From Compostibacter hankyongensis (GTDB lineage Bacteria > Bacteroidota > Bacteroidia > Chitinophagales > Chitinophagaceae): DNA of 64,000 nucleotides. Positions 37,482-45,674 of the stretch are shown here, piece by piece. Position 1 is the first letter of the stretch, and the number at the start of each line of letters is the position of its first letter. The notes under the pieces were generated by a model that had not been told where the DNA came from, made no database searches, and worked only from the letters and a program-made list of their open reading frames with translations. The position numbers and the translations under genes were made by a program. The stretch lies in assembly GCF_039541075.1 (NCBI RefSeq), contig NZ_BAABFN010000004.1, positions 248,001 to 312,000 on the forward strand, given 5' to 3'.

Positions 37482-38930
37482 ATGAAGCAAACAACCGCTT
37501 ATCTTATCATCGATGTCGGTACCGGAAATGTGCGTGTAGCCGTTACCGGTACCGACGGAACACTGCTGTACCTGGAACGGGAAAACGTGATCTATGAAAA
37601 AGATCACTTGTATCCCGATGCCCTGGGTTTTGATCCGGACGGCTTGTGGAAGCAGATCACCGGAATGACGCAGCGCGCTTTAAAAGCTGCGGGCGGAGTA
37701 ACGATAAAAGCCGTTACGGCTACGAGCCAGCGGGAGGGTATTGTGCTGATCGGCAGGCAGGGCGAGTCGTTGACCGGCCTGCCCAATCATGATCACCGCG
37801 GTCGCGAGTGGGAGGGGCGTATTGCGGACAAGGACCGGGTATATGACCTTACGGGGCGTTATCCCGGATCGCTGTTTTCCGCGATGAAGCTGGTCGCCAT
37901 ACGGGAACGGCGCCCCGAGTTATGGGAAAGATGCGCCACCTTTCTGAGCATCAGCGACTGGGCCCAGTACTGTCTCACCGGTATCGCGCGCTATGAACCT
38001 TCGCAGGCCTCCGAGACCTTGTTGTATGATGTGGAGCAGCAGCGCTGGTCCGATGAGCTGTGCGCCGTTTTTGATATTCCGGCTGCCCTACTGCCGCCGT
38101 TGCAGCGTTCCGGAACTGTGCTGGGGAAGGTTACCGCAGAAGCCGCCGCCGCATTGGGTATTTCTGCGGAGACGCCCGTAGTGGTCGGCGGAGCCGATAC
38201 CCAGATGGCTATCCGGAGCACGCAACCTTCGGTAGAGGATATCGTCATTGTATCCGGCACCACCACTCCCGTAGTCAAGATCATCAGGGACTATACGCTG
38301 GACGGGCAGCAACGGACCTGGACCGGCCGTCATACGGTGTCGGGCGAGCTGGTGCTGGAAACGAACTGCGGGGTTACGGGATTGAACTTTCAGCGGCTGA
38401 AAGCCATTTTCTATCCCAACGAAAGCTATGCCGTGCTGGAACAGGAGGTGCGGGATATCGGCGAATCGGCCTGTATGGCCTCGCTGGGCTCGCTGCTCGC
38501 GGGAGAAAAGACGCCGCTGAACCCCGCCGGCTTCCTGCTGCCCGTGCCCCTGGCGCAGGAGCTGACCCGCGCCGATTTTGCCTGGGCGGCCCTCTGGGAT
38601 ATTGCCTGCTGTGTCCGCGAGAATTTTGACCGGCTCTGCGAGGTTACCCCTTATCCCCTTGATTATGTCTGGGGTTGCGGAGGCGGTTTTCAAAGCCGTC
38701 TGCTGGCGGAATTTATTGCCGGACTTCTCGGAAAGCATATCCGGTTGCGGCAGGGATATGAGCAGGCCTCCGTGGCCGGCTGTGTGCTGACCTGCAACGA
38801 AGCCCTGGACCTGCATCGCGAAGAGGAGCTGCCGGTGACGGAGGTGGCACCCCGGGGGCAGGAACGCTATGCTGCGCGGTATGAACGTTGGAAAAAGGCC
38901 CGGCAATCGTTCCGGAAGATGGCAGATTAA
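37482..38930 (+). CDS. FGGY family carbohydrate kinase (LsrK-like features)
   Basis: A 482-residue cytoplasmic sugar kinase of the FGGY family: N-terminal phosphate motif YLIIDVGTGNVRVAVTGTDG, substrate-side ATSQREGIVL, second-domain VVVGGADTQMA and SGTTTPVV, and C-terminal VWGCGGGFQSRLLAEF. The SQREGIVL segment and overall order recall autoinducer-2/phospho-DPD kinase LsrK, but no lsr transport genes are present, so a polyol or ketose substrate is as likely. ATP-dependent phosphorylation would yield the DeoR inducer. Confidence 0.9.
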   Translation: MKQTTAYLIIDVGTGNVRVAVTGTDGTLLYLERENVIYEKDHLYPDALGFDPDGLWKQITGMTQRALKAAGGVTIKAVTATSQREGIVLIGRQGESLTGLPNHDHRGREWEGRIADKDRVYDLTGRYPGSLFSAMKLVAIRERRPELWERCATFLSISDWAQYCLTGIARYEPSQASETLLYDVEQQRWSDELCAVFDIPAALLPPLQRSGTVLGKVTAEAAAALGISAETPVVVGGADTQMAIRSTQPSVEDIVIVSGTTTPVVKIIRDYTLDGQQRTWTGRHTVSGELVLETNCGVTGLNFQRLKAIFYPNESYAVLEQEVRDIGESACMASLGSLLAGEKTPLNPAGFLLPVPLAQELTRADFAWAALWDIACCVRENFDRLCEVTPYPLDYVWGCGGGFQSRLLAEFIAGLLGKHIRLRQGYEQASVAGCVLTCNEALDLHREEELPVTEVAPRGQERYAARYERWKKARQSFRKMAD

Positions 38931-38962
38931 GGTGAAGGGCAAAAGGTAAAAGATAAAAGGCT
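38931..38962. repeat. Intergenic 'AAAAGGTAAAAG' repeat
   Basis: AAGGGCAAAAGGTAAAAGAT-type purine-rich repeat directly after the first kinase. A related copy in opposite orientation lies at 41186-41226. Confidence 0.55.
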
Positions 38963-39007
38963 TCGTGTGTTATGACTTTTTAGTGGTCTCAGTTAAGGCT
39001 TTGCTAT

Positions 39008-39066
39008 GATGTGCTGATCAATTTATTATTATCAAATCACCAAATTACCAAATCATCAAATCAATC
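39008..39066. repeat. Intergenic 'GATGTGCTGAT...CAAATCATCAAATC' repeat, copy 1
   Basis: GATGTGCTGATCAATTTATT followed by CAAATCACCAAATTACCAAA and CATCAAATC. The same arrangement occurs on the opposite strand at 60121-60197. The copy runs up to the presumed N-terminal codons of the second kinase, whose frame has its last stop at 39007-39009, inside the repeat. Confidence 0.75.
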
Positions 39067-39090
39067 AGAAACCCGGTCTATTTCCTGGGT

Positions 39091-40509
39091 GTGGATATCG
39101 GCACCCAGGGTGCCCGTGTGGTCTTGACCGATGCAGAAGGAAAAGTTGCCGGCAGCCGGGAGGAGGCTTTCCCGCTGAATGCCGGCAGCCGCGAGGAGCA
39201 GTCGCCCCGGCATTGGTGGGAGGCCAGTCTCCGTTGCCTGGAAGCCCTTGTGGCGGAAGTGAAGGGGCATGTTAACCTGCAGGATATACGGGCGTTGGCG
39301 GTCACTTCCACATCCGGTACCGTTATTCCGCTGGATGCGCAGCATGAGCCGCTTCACCCGGCCATTATGTACAGCGATAAGCGCTCGGTACAGGAAGCGC
39401 AGATCTGCCGGAGCATGGCGGAGCGTTATCATCCTGACGGCTATACCGGTTTTAATACCTCGAGCGGCCTCCCGAAAATGCTCTGGTGGCAAAATGCCCA
39501 TCCGGAAACCGTACCCCGGCTCCGGAGCTGGGCGCATGCCGCAGATTATATCACCGGCAGGATCAGTGGCCGCTGGGGGATTACGGATTATACCAATGCC
39601 TTGAAATCCGGCTACGACCTCCGCCGGCTGGAATGGCCTGCCTACCTCTGGGAGCAGCTTCCCCTGCAAAGGTCGTGGCTTCCCGAAGTGGTGCCTTCGG
39701 GTACACCGGTAGGCACTATCGATGCCGCGCTTGCCGCCCACCTGGGGCTGCCCGGAACGCTGACGGTAACGGCGGGAGTAACAGACGGTTGCGCCTCACA
39801 GATGGCTTCGGGAGCGGTGAGCCCGGGTGACTGGAATACCACCATCGGCACCACGCTCGTCATCAAAGGCGTCACCCGCAAGGAGATCCGGGACCCGGAG
39901 GGTGTATGGTACAGTCACCGCCATCCCGACGGGTACTGGATGCCCGGCGGAGCCAGCAATACCGGTGCGGACTGGATCAGCACCGGGTTCGGGAACAAGC
40001 TGCCCTCCGCAGAAGAGCTGGCCGGAGTAACGCTGCCTACCGGGGAATTGGCGTATCCCCTGCAGCAGGAGGGAGAACGGTTCCCTTTTCAAGCCCCTTC
40101 GGCAAAGGGTTTTTTTCCCGAAAGCTTGTCCCCGCTGCTGCACTTTGTGGCCGGGATGGAAGGAGTGGCTTATCTGGAACGTTATGCTTACGAACGCGTC
40201 GCGGCGCTTTCGGGCGAAGCGGTGAAAGCCGTATATACTGCCGGGGGCGGCAGCAACAGCCCCGTCTGGCTGCAGATCCGGAGTCAGGTGCTGAACCTCC
40301 CGCTTTATAAGATGGAGCAGGTGTCCGGCGCCGCCGGCGGTGCCATCCTTGCGGCCTCCCGGACCCATTTCGGTTCCCTGCAGGAGGCGGCAAAGGCCAT
40401 GACCCGCGTTGAGAAGGTCATCCGGCCGGAACCCGGCCCTGCGGAGGCCTATGATAAAAATTACCGTAGGTTTGTGAAACGGTTACAGGAAAAAGGATAT
40501 ATACACTGA
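39091..40509 (+). CDS. FGGY family carbohydrate kinase (second), start codon problem
   Basis: A 472-residue FGGY kinase as written: DIGTQGARVVLTDAEGK, TSGTVIPLDAQ, GVTDGCASQMASGA, TTIGTTLVIKG and YTAGGGSNSPVWLQIRSQV. The only ordinary start is GTG at 39091, which removes the first strand; upstream codons continue the family N-terminus as R-N-P-V-Y-F-L-G, preceded by ATC (39064) where an ATG is expected, and no in-frame ATG, GTG or TTG precedes it before the stop at 39007. It may start at GTG, at a rare ATC, or be impaired. It resembles xylulokinase-type members and ends 2 bp before the phosphatase gene. Confidence 0.85.
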   Translation: MDIGTQGARVVLTDAEGKVAGSREEAFPLNAGSREEQSPRHWWEASLRCLEALVAEVKGHVNLQDIRALAVTSTSGTVIPLDAQHEPLHPAIMYSDKRSVQEAQICRSMAERYHPDGYTGFNTSSGLPKMLWWQNAHPETVPRLRSWAHAADYITGRISGRWGITDYTNALKSGYDLRRLEWPAYLWEQLPLQRSWLPEVVPSGTPVGTIDAALAAHLGLPGTLTVTAGVTDGCASQMASGAVSPGDWNTTIGTTLVIKGVTRKEIRDPEGVWYSHRHPDGYWMPGGASNTGADWISTGFGNKLPSAEELAGVTLPTGELAYPLQQEGERFPFQAPSAKGFFPESLSPLLHFVAGMEGVAYLERYAYERVAALSGEAVKAVYTAGGGSNSPVWLQIRSQVLNLPLYKMEQVSGAAGGAILAASRTHFGSLQEAAKAMTRVEKVIRPEPGPAEAYDKNYRRFVKRLQEKGYIH

Positions 40510-40511
40510 GC

Positions 40512-41114
40512 ATGCTGGACGTTTATTTGCTTCGCCATGGCGAAACACCCTGGAATGCGGATGGCAACCGCTATTGCGGACGCACCGACCTGCCCCTGAC
40601 CGCAAAGGGGATCGGACAGGCGCAGACTGTCCATGAGCAGCTGAAGCATCATGCTTTTGATGACGTATATTCATCTCCGTTACAAAGGGCGCGCCATACG
40701 GCCGAGATCGTGTCAGGCAGGGCCGCTGTCCGTAACGATACGCGGCTCATCGAGGCAGGCTTCGGGGCATGGGAGGGAAAGACGAGGGATCAGTTTATAG
40801 CCGAAGCCCCGGAGCTCTGGGAGGCATGGAACCGGGATCCTTCCCGGGTGAGGGCCGGTGGCACCGGCGATACAGCGCTGGAGGTGGTGATGCGTACGGA
40901 AGCTTTTTTTTCTGATCTGCTGCGGCAGCATCCCGGAGGGACAGTGCTGGTGGTAGCCCATAATACGGTGAACCGGCTATACCTTTGTCACAAGCTGGGG
41001 ATGCCCCTCCGGAATTACCGGATGCTGGTGCAGGACAATTCCACCATTACCCGTTTCCGGCTCGATGATGAAGGCGTATTGACCCTGAACCTGCTGAACG
41101 GGTTTCTGGTTTGA
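40512..41114 (+). CDS. Histidine phosphatase (phosphoglycerate mutase-like) family protein
   Basis: A 200-residue cytoplasmic phosphatase with the catalytic R8-H9-G10-E11 motif, the YSSPLQRARHTAEI segment with a second Arg, and the later VVAHNTVNRL His motif. It is close to cobalamin phosphatase CobC and other small-molecule phosphatases. Located 2 bp after the second kinase and last in this set, it may hydrolyse a sugar phosphate made by the pathway. The precise substrate is unknown. Confidence 0.9.
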   Translation: MLDVYLLRHGETPWNADGNRYCGRTDLPLTAKGIGQAQTVHEQLKHHAFDDVYSSPLQRARHTAEIVSGRAAVRNDTRLIEAGFGAWEGKTRDQFIAEAPELWEAWNRDPSRVRAGGTGDTALEVVMRTEAFFSDLLRQHPGGTVLVVAHNTVNRLYLCHKLGMPLRNYRMLVQDNSTITRFRLDDEGVLTLNLLNGFLV

Positions 41115-41128
41115 GGTTTGATTTGGAA

Positions 41129-41185
41129 ATTTGATGATGTGCCGATTGTTCATCATCAAATGATCAAATCGGCACATCATCAAAT
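41129..41185. terminator. Perfect 19-bp inverted repeat between convergent genes (repeat family copy 2)
   Basis: ATTTGATGATGTGCCGATT (41129-41147) and its exact reverse complement at 41167-41185 enclose a 19-nt loop. It lies between convergent phosphatase and hemoglobin genes and should form a strong bidirectional hairpin. The words GATGTGC and CATCAAATC are shared with copies at 39008 and 60121. Confidence 0.75.
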
Positions 41186-41226
41186 CAAAAAAGCCTTTCG
41201 CCCTTTACCTTTCGCCTTTTACCTCT
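41186..41226. repeat. Intergenic 'CTTTCGCCCTTTACC' repeat
   Basis: Pyrimidine-rich direct words CCTTTCGCCCTTTACCTTTC and GCCTTTTACCTC, the reverse complement of the type at 38931-38962. Directly after the perfect inverted repeat. Confidence 0.55.
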
Positions 41227-41227
41227 C

Positions 41228-41617
41228 TTACACCAGCGGCTGCTTTCCGCTCTGTCGGAAATAGTCGAGCTTCACCTGAAAGATATGCCCCATCTTGAAG
41301 GCCCTGTTCTTGGCTTCGTCGGCCAGGGGGCCTTCGAAAAGCTCGTCCGTAGTCTGGTTAAAAAGAGAAAGCCAGCGTTCGAAGTGCGGCTTTTCCAGCG
41401 GCAGCGGGGCATGCTTGGAAAAAGGATTGCCGGTATAGGTATGCTCTTCCAGCAGGATCGTTTGCCAGAAACGGTACATGATATCCAGATGACGGTCCCA
41501 GCGGTCTCCGATAGCGGCTTCGAAAACCGGCCCCAGCAAAGCGTCCTTCCGCGCCCTGTCATAAAAGCTGTCCACCAGCAACCGGACGTCGGCCATATTT
41601 TGAATATCCTTTTTCAT
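41228..41617 (-). CDS. Group III truncated hemoglobin
   Basis: A protein of about 129 residues from the start MKKDIQNMADVRLLVDSFYD. It has the trHb3 look: RWDRHLDIMYRFWQTILLEE, PFSKHAPLPLEKPHFERWLSLF with the proximal His, and ADEAKNRAFKMGHIFQVKL. Members bind heme and handle NO, O2 or peroxide in the cytoplasm. The longer frame to 41677 adds 20 unlikely residues. The degenerate hemerythrin-like gene upstream on the same strand fits an NO or redox-stress theme. Confidence 0.9.
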   Translation of the reverse strand: MKKDIQNMADVRLLVDSFYDRARKDALLGPVFEAAIGDRWDRHLDIMYRFWQTILLEEHTYTGNPFSKHAPLPLEKPHFERWLSLFNQTTDELFEGPLADEAKNRAFKMGHIFQVKLDYFRQSGKQPLV

Positions 41618-41753
41618 GATTCCGGACAGGATGATGTAAGTCCATGTGTCATTATCCTGTGCCGCACAAAGGTACAAAATTTACCCGCGCTGCCGGCCGG
41701 AGCTCGTTGCGGTGAAATAAGATACAGAGAGAAAAAATGACGGCAGAACGCTG

Positions 41754-42428
41754 CTATTCGAGCGTGCTGATGAGGGGGAACAGGACAAACGTTTTCAGGT
41801 ACAGCTGCTCCTGAAGCCGGTGGTCATATGCGGCCACTTTTTCCTGCAGGAGATCGCTTGTGCCTGACGTGGTGTAGTGGTAGATGTAGGTGCGGACAGA
41901 TGTCCAGTATTGGCTGATCTGCTTGTAATCGATCCGTATGTTTTCGAAAGCCCTTACGATGCTGCCAAATGGGAACCGGGGAAGGGGCTTGTTTTGGGTA
42001 CCCGCGTTGAGGTACTCCCGGATGCAGGGGTACAGCACCCCCGCTTCCTTTTCCTGAAGCGACTGCAGGGCCATGTTAAAAGAAGACACGTACTGGGCAA
42101 TTCCGACCAGGTGGGTATCGGCAGTCTGGTCTTCCCGGATCAGCTCCTCCAGCCATGTCTGCAAGCCGGCCAGGTCCTGAAACAGCAGCTGGTCGAGCTG
42201 TGTAATATGATCCAGCAGTACCGAGGGTGTCCAGCTATGGTATTCGGGCAGCCCTGTTGCCGTCGTTTCGGTAAAGGGAAGCATCTCTTCCCACGTCTCC
42301 GGACACCACTGGTTTTTCTCCCGCTCATTCCGGAGCGCCGTTTCCAGTTTCCGGGCCCGGGTAATGGCCAGACCCTCCCTTACCGGATGGGGTTGTTCAA
42401 AAAAAACTATATTACGGGTAGTTATCAT
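41754..42428 (-). CDS. Degenerate hemerythrin/RIC (ScdA/YtfE)-like helical protein
   Basis: A 224-residue helical cytoplasmic protein. Its layout resembles iron-sulfur repair (RIC/ScdA) domains: LLDHITQLDQLLFQDL, then QSLQEKEAGVLYPCIREYL in place of the usual H-x-x-E-E-x-VLFP, then FENIRIDYKQISQYW in place of an EHD helix, and LYLKTFVLFPLI in place of HxxEN-x-LFP. Three of the four typical His ligands appear to be missing, so iron binding is doubtful. It may be a structural relative with another role. The gene is 136 bp upstream of the truncated hemoglobin on the same strand. The assignment is a judgement by eye. Confidence 0.45.
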   Translation of the reverse strand: MITTRNIVFFEQPHPVREGLAITRARKLETALRNEREKNQWCPETWEEMLPFTETTATGLPEYHSWTPSVLLDHITQLDQLLFQDLAGLQTWLEELIREDQTADTHLVGIAQYVSSFNMALQSLQEKEAGVLYPCIREYLNAGTQNKPLPRFPFGSIVRAFENIRIDYKQISQYWTSVRTYIYHYTTSGTSDLLQEKVAAYDHRLQEQLYLKTFVLFPLISTLE

Positions 42429-42671
42429 CTATGATTATTTTATCCGCCTGGAGAGCTATATTGCAAGCACAATGCCAAATATTTTTTTGCAAAGTGCAAA
42501 AAACGGGCGCAGCGCAGGTCCCGTAAGGCATTCCCTGCCGCGTTAAACCCGTCCGGACGACGCTATGGGATACAAGATGGTGTCGCAGGCTTCGAAGACC
42601 GGAACGTTAGACCCTGCCCGGACCGGCACCCAGGAGGTGTGGGAACCGGTGAGAATTTCAAAGAAAAAAAC

Positions 42672-45074
42672 ATGGAAACAGCCATGCAATATGCCCCGGG
42701 ATGGCCGGGGATCCCGCCGCGCTGGAACAGCAGCAATAAAAGCGGGGTCGGCACTTCGCTGAACCGTTCCAGCGAAATATGGTTTACAACGAGTCACGGT
42801 ATCCTGAACGAAGTGTTTTATCCGCGGGTGGACATTGCCTGTATCCGGGATATGGGTTTCCTGGTGGGGAACGGGAAGGATTTTTTTTCGGAAGAAAAGC
42901 GGCATACAGTCTCCAGGCTTTCTTACCCGGTGCCCTCCGTTCCGCTTTATCATTTTACCAACACCTGCCGGCAGGGGCGGTACCGGATCGAGAAAACCAT
43001 ACTCACTGACCCTTTCCGCAACAGCCTCCTCCAGGAGCTGAAGTTCATCCCCCTCGAAGGAAAGCGGGAAGATTATCAGCTGTATGCGCTCCTGGCGCCC
43101 CATATTATGAATGCCGGCTGGGGCAATACCGCCTGGTACGGGGAGTATAAAGGTACCCCCATGCTGTTTGCCTCCCGCGACGGGGCGGCGGTGGCGCTCT
43201 GCTGCTCCGTGCCCTATCTCCGGCGTTCGGTCGGTTTTGTCGGCAGCTCCGATGCCTGGCAGGACATTTCGGTGAACAAGCGGCTCACCCGCCTGTACGA
43301 GCGGGCGGAGAACGGGAACGTGGCCCTCTGCGGGGAAATTGACCTGGCCGCTGCCGGCGATGCCCCCTTCCTGGTCGTGACCGGCTTCGGGCGGAACGCC
43401 CATGAGGCCGGTCAGCGCGCCCTGGCCAGCCTTTGCGACGGGTTTGAAAAAGCCAGGGACCAGTATGTCCAAGGATGGCAGGAATGGCAGTCCGGCCTGC
43501 TGCCCCTTCCTGCGGGAAAAAAGGCGGAACACGACCTGTACCGTGTAAGCACTGCCGTGATCCTTTCCCACGAAGCGCCCCAGTTTCCCGGCGGATTCCT
43601 GGCCAGCCTTTCGGTACCTTGGGGCACTTCCAAGGGAGACGACGACCTGGGCGGGTATCATCTGGTATGGCCTCGGGACCTGGTGGAGACCGCCGGGGGC
43701 CTCCTTGCCGCCGGGGCCGGCCGGGAAGCGCTGCGGGTGCTGGATTACCTGCGGGTGACCCAGGAGGCGGACGGGCACTGGCAGCAGAACATGTGGCTGG
43801 ACGGCACCCCCTACTGGCAGGGGCTTCAGCTGGATGAAACCGCCTTCCCGGTCGTATTGCTGAACCTGCTTTGTCAGCAGCAGGTGCTCGCGCCGCCGGC
43901 TACGGCGCCTTACCTGCCGATGCTGCGGCAGGCCATCCGTTTTATCCTGCGGAACGGCCCCTGCTCGCCCGAAGACCGCTGGGAAGAAAACAGCGGCTAT
44001 TCTCCCTTTACCCTCGCTACGGTCATCACCGCCCTGCTGGCCGCCGCCGACCTGCTGGAGGCTACCGACGGCGAGGCTGCCGCCGCTTATCTGCGGCATA
44101 TCGCCGATGCGTGGAATGAAATGATCGAGTCATGGACCTATGTCAGCGATACGCCCCTGTCCCGCTCGCTGGGCATCTCCGGCTATTATGTCCGCATCGC
44201 TCCTCCGGATGTGGACGGCACGGACGGATACGACCAGGAGATGATCCTCATCAAAAATCTCCCGACCAGCGAGTACGTCAATGCGGCAAGGATCGTCAGC
44301 CCGGATGCCCTCGCCCTGGTCCGCTTCGGACTCCGCGCCGCAGACGACAAGCGCATTACCGATACCCTGGTTGCCATCGACGCCCTGCTGAAGGTAGAGA
44401 CGCCTTTCGGGGACTGCTGGCACCGGTACAACGAGGACGGCTATGGCGAGCATGCAGACGGTGCTCCCTTTGACGGTGCCGGCACAGGCCGGGCCTGGCC
44501 CTTGCTGACCGGCGAACGCGCGCATTATGAGCTGGCCGCCGGTAACCGGCAGCGTGCAGAAACCCTGCTGGAAACGATGGGGCTTTTTGCGGGAGAAGGC
44601 GGCATGCTGCCCGAGCAGATCTGGGACGCTGCGGCCATACCGGAGCGCGAGCTGTTCCCGGGCCGCCCGGCCGGTTCTGCCATGCCCCTCGTGTGGGCGC
44701 ACAGCGAATATATAAAGCTGGTCCGCTCGCTGCGCGACGGCCGCGTGTTTGACCTGCCCGAGCAAACCCGGCGGCGCTATCTGGAAAAAGGGCAGAAAGC
44801 GCTCCATACCCTGTGGAGATTCCGCTACCCGGTAACCCGGGTGGAGAAAGGAAAGATACTGCGGGTGGAAGCGGGCGCTCCCCTGCAGCTGCACTGGAGC
44901 GTGAACGCATGGCTCGATCCCCGGGATACGCCCGGTACGGACAGCGGCTGGGGAAGATACTATGTGGACATCCCTACCGCCGAGCTGGAGAAAGGAACGG
45001 AAATCTTTTTTACCTTTTTCTGGCCGGAAGCCAACCGCTGGGAGGGAAATGACTTCTGCGTCACCGTCGTTTAA
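42672..45074 (+). CDS. Glycoside hydrolase family 15 protein (glucan 1,4-alpha-glucosidase-like)
   Basis: About 800 residues. No signal peptide; it opens with GWPGIPPRWNSSNKSGVGTS and SSEIWFTTSHGILNEVFYPR, the start of bacterial GH15 glucoamylase/glucodextranase-like proteins with an N-terminal beta-sandwich. The (alpha/alpha)6 catalytic part has HLVWPRDLVETAGGLLAAG, WQQNMWLDGTPYWQGLQLDE and LPEQIWD, carrying the acidic catalytic residues. It would release glucose from alpha-glucans in the cytoplasm. The ATG at 42672 is the usual start; 42639 is in frame. Divergent from the helical protein gene. Confidence 0.93.
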   Translation: METAMQYAPGWPGIPPRWNSSNKSGVGTSLNRSSEIWFTTSHGILNEVFYPRVDIACIRDMGFLVGNGKDFFSEEKRHTVSRLSYPVPSVPLYHFTNTCRQGRYRIEKTILTDPFRNSLLQELKFIPLEGKREDYQLYALLAPHIMNAGWGNTAWYGEYKGTPMLFASRDGAAVALCCSVPYLRRSVGFVGSSDAWQDISVNKRLTRLYERAENGNVALCGEIDLAAAGDAPFLVVTGFGRNAHEAGQRALASLCDGFEKARDQYVQGWQEWQSGLLPLPAGKKAEHDLYRVSTAVILSHEAPQFPGGFLASLSVPWGTSKGDDDLGGYHLVWPRDLVETAGGLLAAGAGREALRVLDYLRVTQEADGHWQQNMWLDGTPYWQGLQLDETAFPVVLLNLLCQQQVLAPPATAPYLPMLRQAIRFILRNGPCSPEDRWEENSGYSPFTLATVITALLAAADLLEATDGEAAAAYLRHIADAWNEMIESWTYVSDTPLSRSLGISGYYVRIAPPDVDGTDGYDQEMILIKNLPTSEYVNAARIVSPDALALVRFGLRAADDKRITDTLVAIDALLKVETPFGDCWHRYNEDGYGEHADGAPFDGAGTGRAWPLLTGERAHYELAAGNRQRAETLLETMGLFAGEGGMLPEQIWDAAAIPERELFPGRPAGSAMPLVWAHSEYIKLVRSLRDGRVFDLPEQTRRRYLEKGQKALHTLWRFRYPVTRVEKGKILRVEAGAPLQLHWSVNAWLDPRDTPGTDSGWGRYYVDIPTAELEKGTEIFFTFFWPEANRWEGNDFCVTVV

Positions 45075-45674
45075 TACACAGACGTACCGGGACGGGTTGC
45101 TGAAAATTTTCTTTAAGCAGCCAGCAACGACTTCCGGCCCCTTTTTAAGAAAAAGAAGAAAAAAAGTTATGAGAAATCGATTTAGCATTCTATATTTGAT
45201 TGCATGATCGTCTTAAGGCGATTGTTTTTTCAGATGGAGCAGCTGATTTCCGGAACATGCTCATCAACCCATGTGGCGGAATACAAGTGCTGCCTATCTG
45301 AAAAACGAGTGAATATGAAATGCTTTGACCATTGATGTAAAAAGCTTTTTCTTCATCCGAAATCTCGATCCATGAAATGCCAGCTTTACTCCCCGTGCTC
45401 GTGTATTCAGGAGTTCCCCTGTTTTGCTTTTTCACAACGCTTCTTCAACACGCTCAGGCCTCCCGGAAACACCGGCTCGCTTTCGTGCTCCCCATGAATT
45501 CTTCTTATTATCTGTAGACCTTTCCGGAGGTGCATCCGCCGGGTAATGTATCCCGGTTTGCCGGCTCAGGCTGAAGCATAGCCGGTCCATAAAGAACAGC
45601 ACTAACTATATCTGGTAAAAGTTGTACGCGGAAGCGATGCTTATGCTAAGCCGCTGCTGCTAAAAAACACATGC
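45075..45674. other. 600-bp region without a recognisable gene
   Basis: No open frame here gives a protein I can support. There is an exact -7 box TATATTTG at 45191-45198 facing right without a partner at -33, and an 81-codon minus-strand frame (45190-45435) with no recognisable features. Composition differs from the GC-rich genes on either side and it may be decayed coding sequence. It should also contain the promoter of the SusC gene at 45675. Confidence 0.4.

Noticed and set aside
37482..38930. Naming the first FGGY kinase lsrK
   Set aside because: No autoinducer-2 transport or LsrF/LsrG genes are nearby and the similarity was judged by eye.
38931..41226. The regularly spaced ATCAAAT words as a CRISPR array
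   Set aside because: Units are short and irregular, with no constant-length spacers and no cas genes.
45190..45435. An 81-codon minus-strand frame in the gap before SusC
   Set aside because: No motif, no start context and no neighbour relation; too weak to call a gene.
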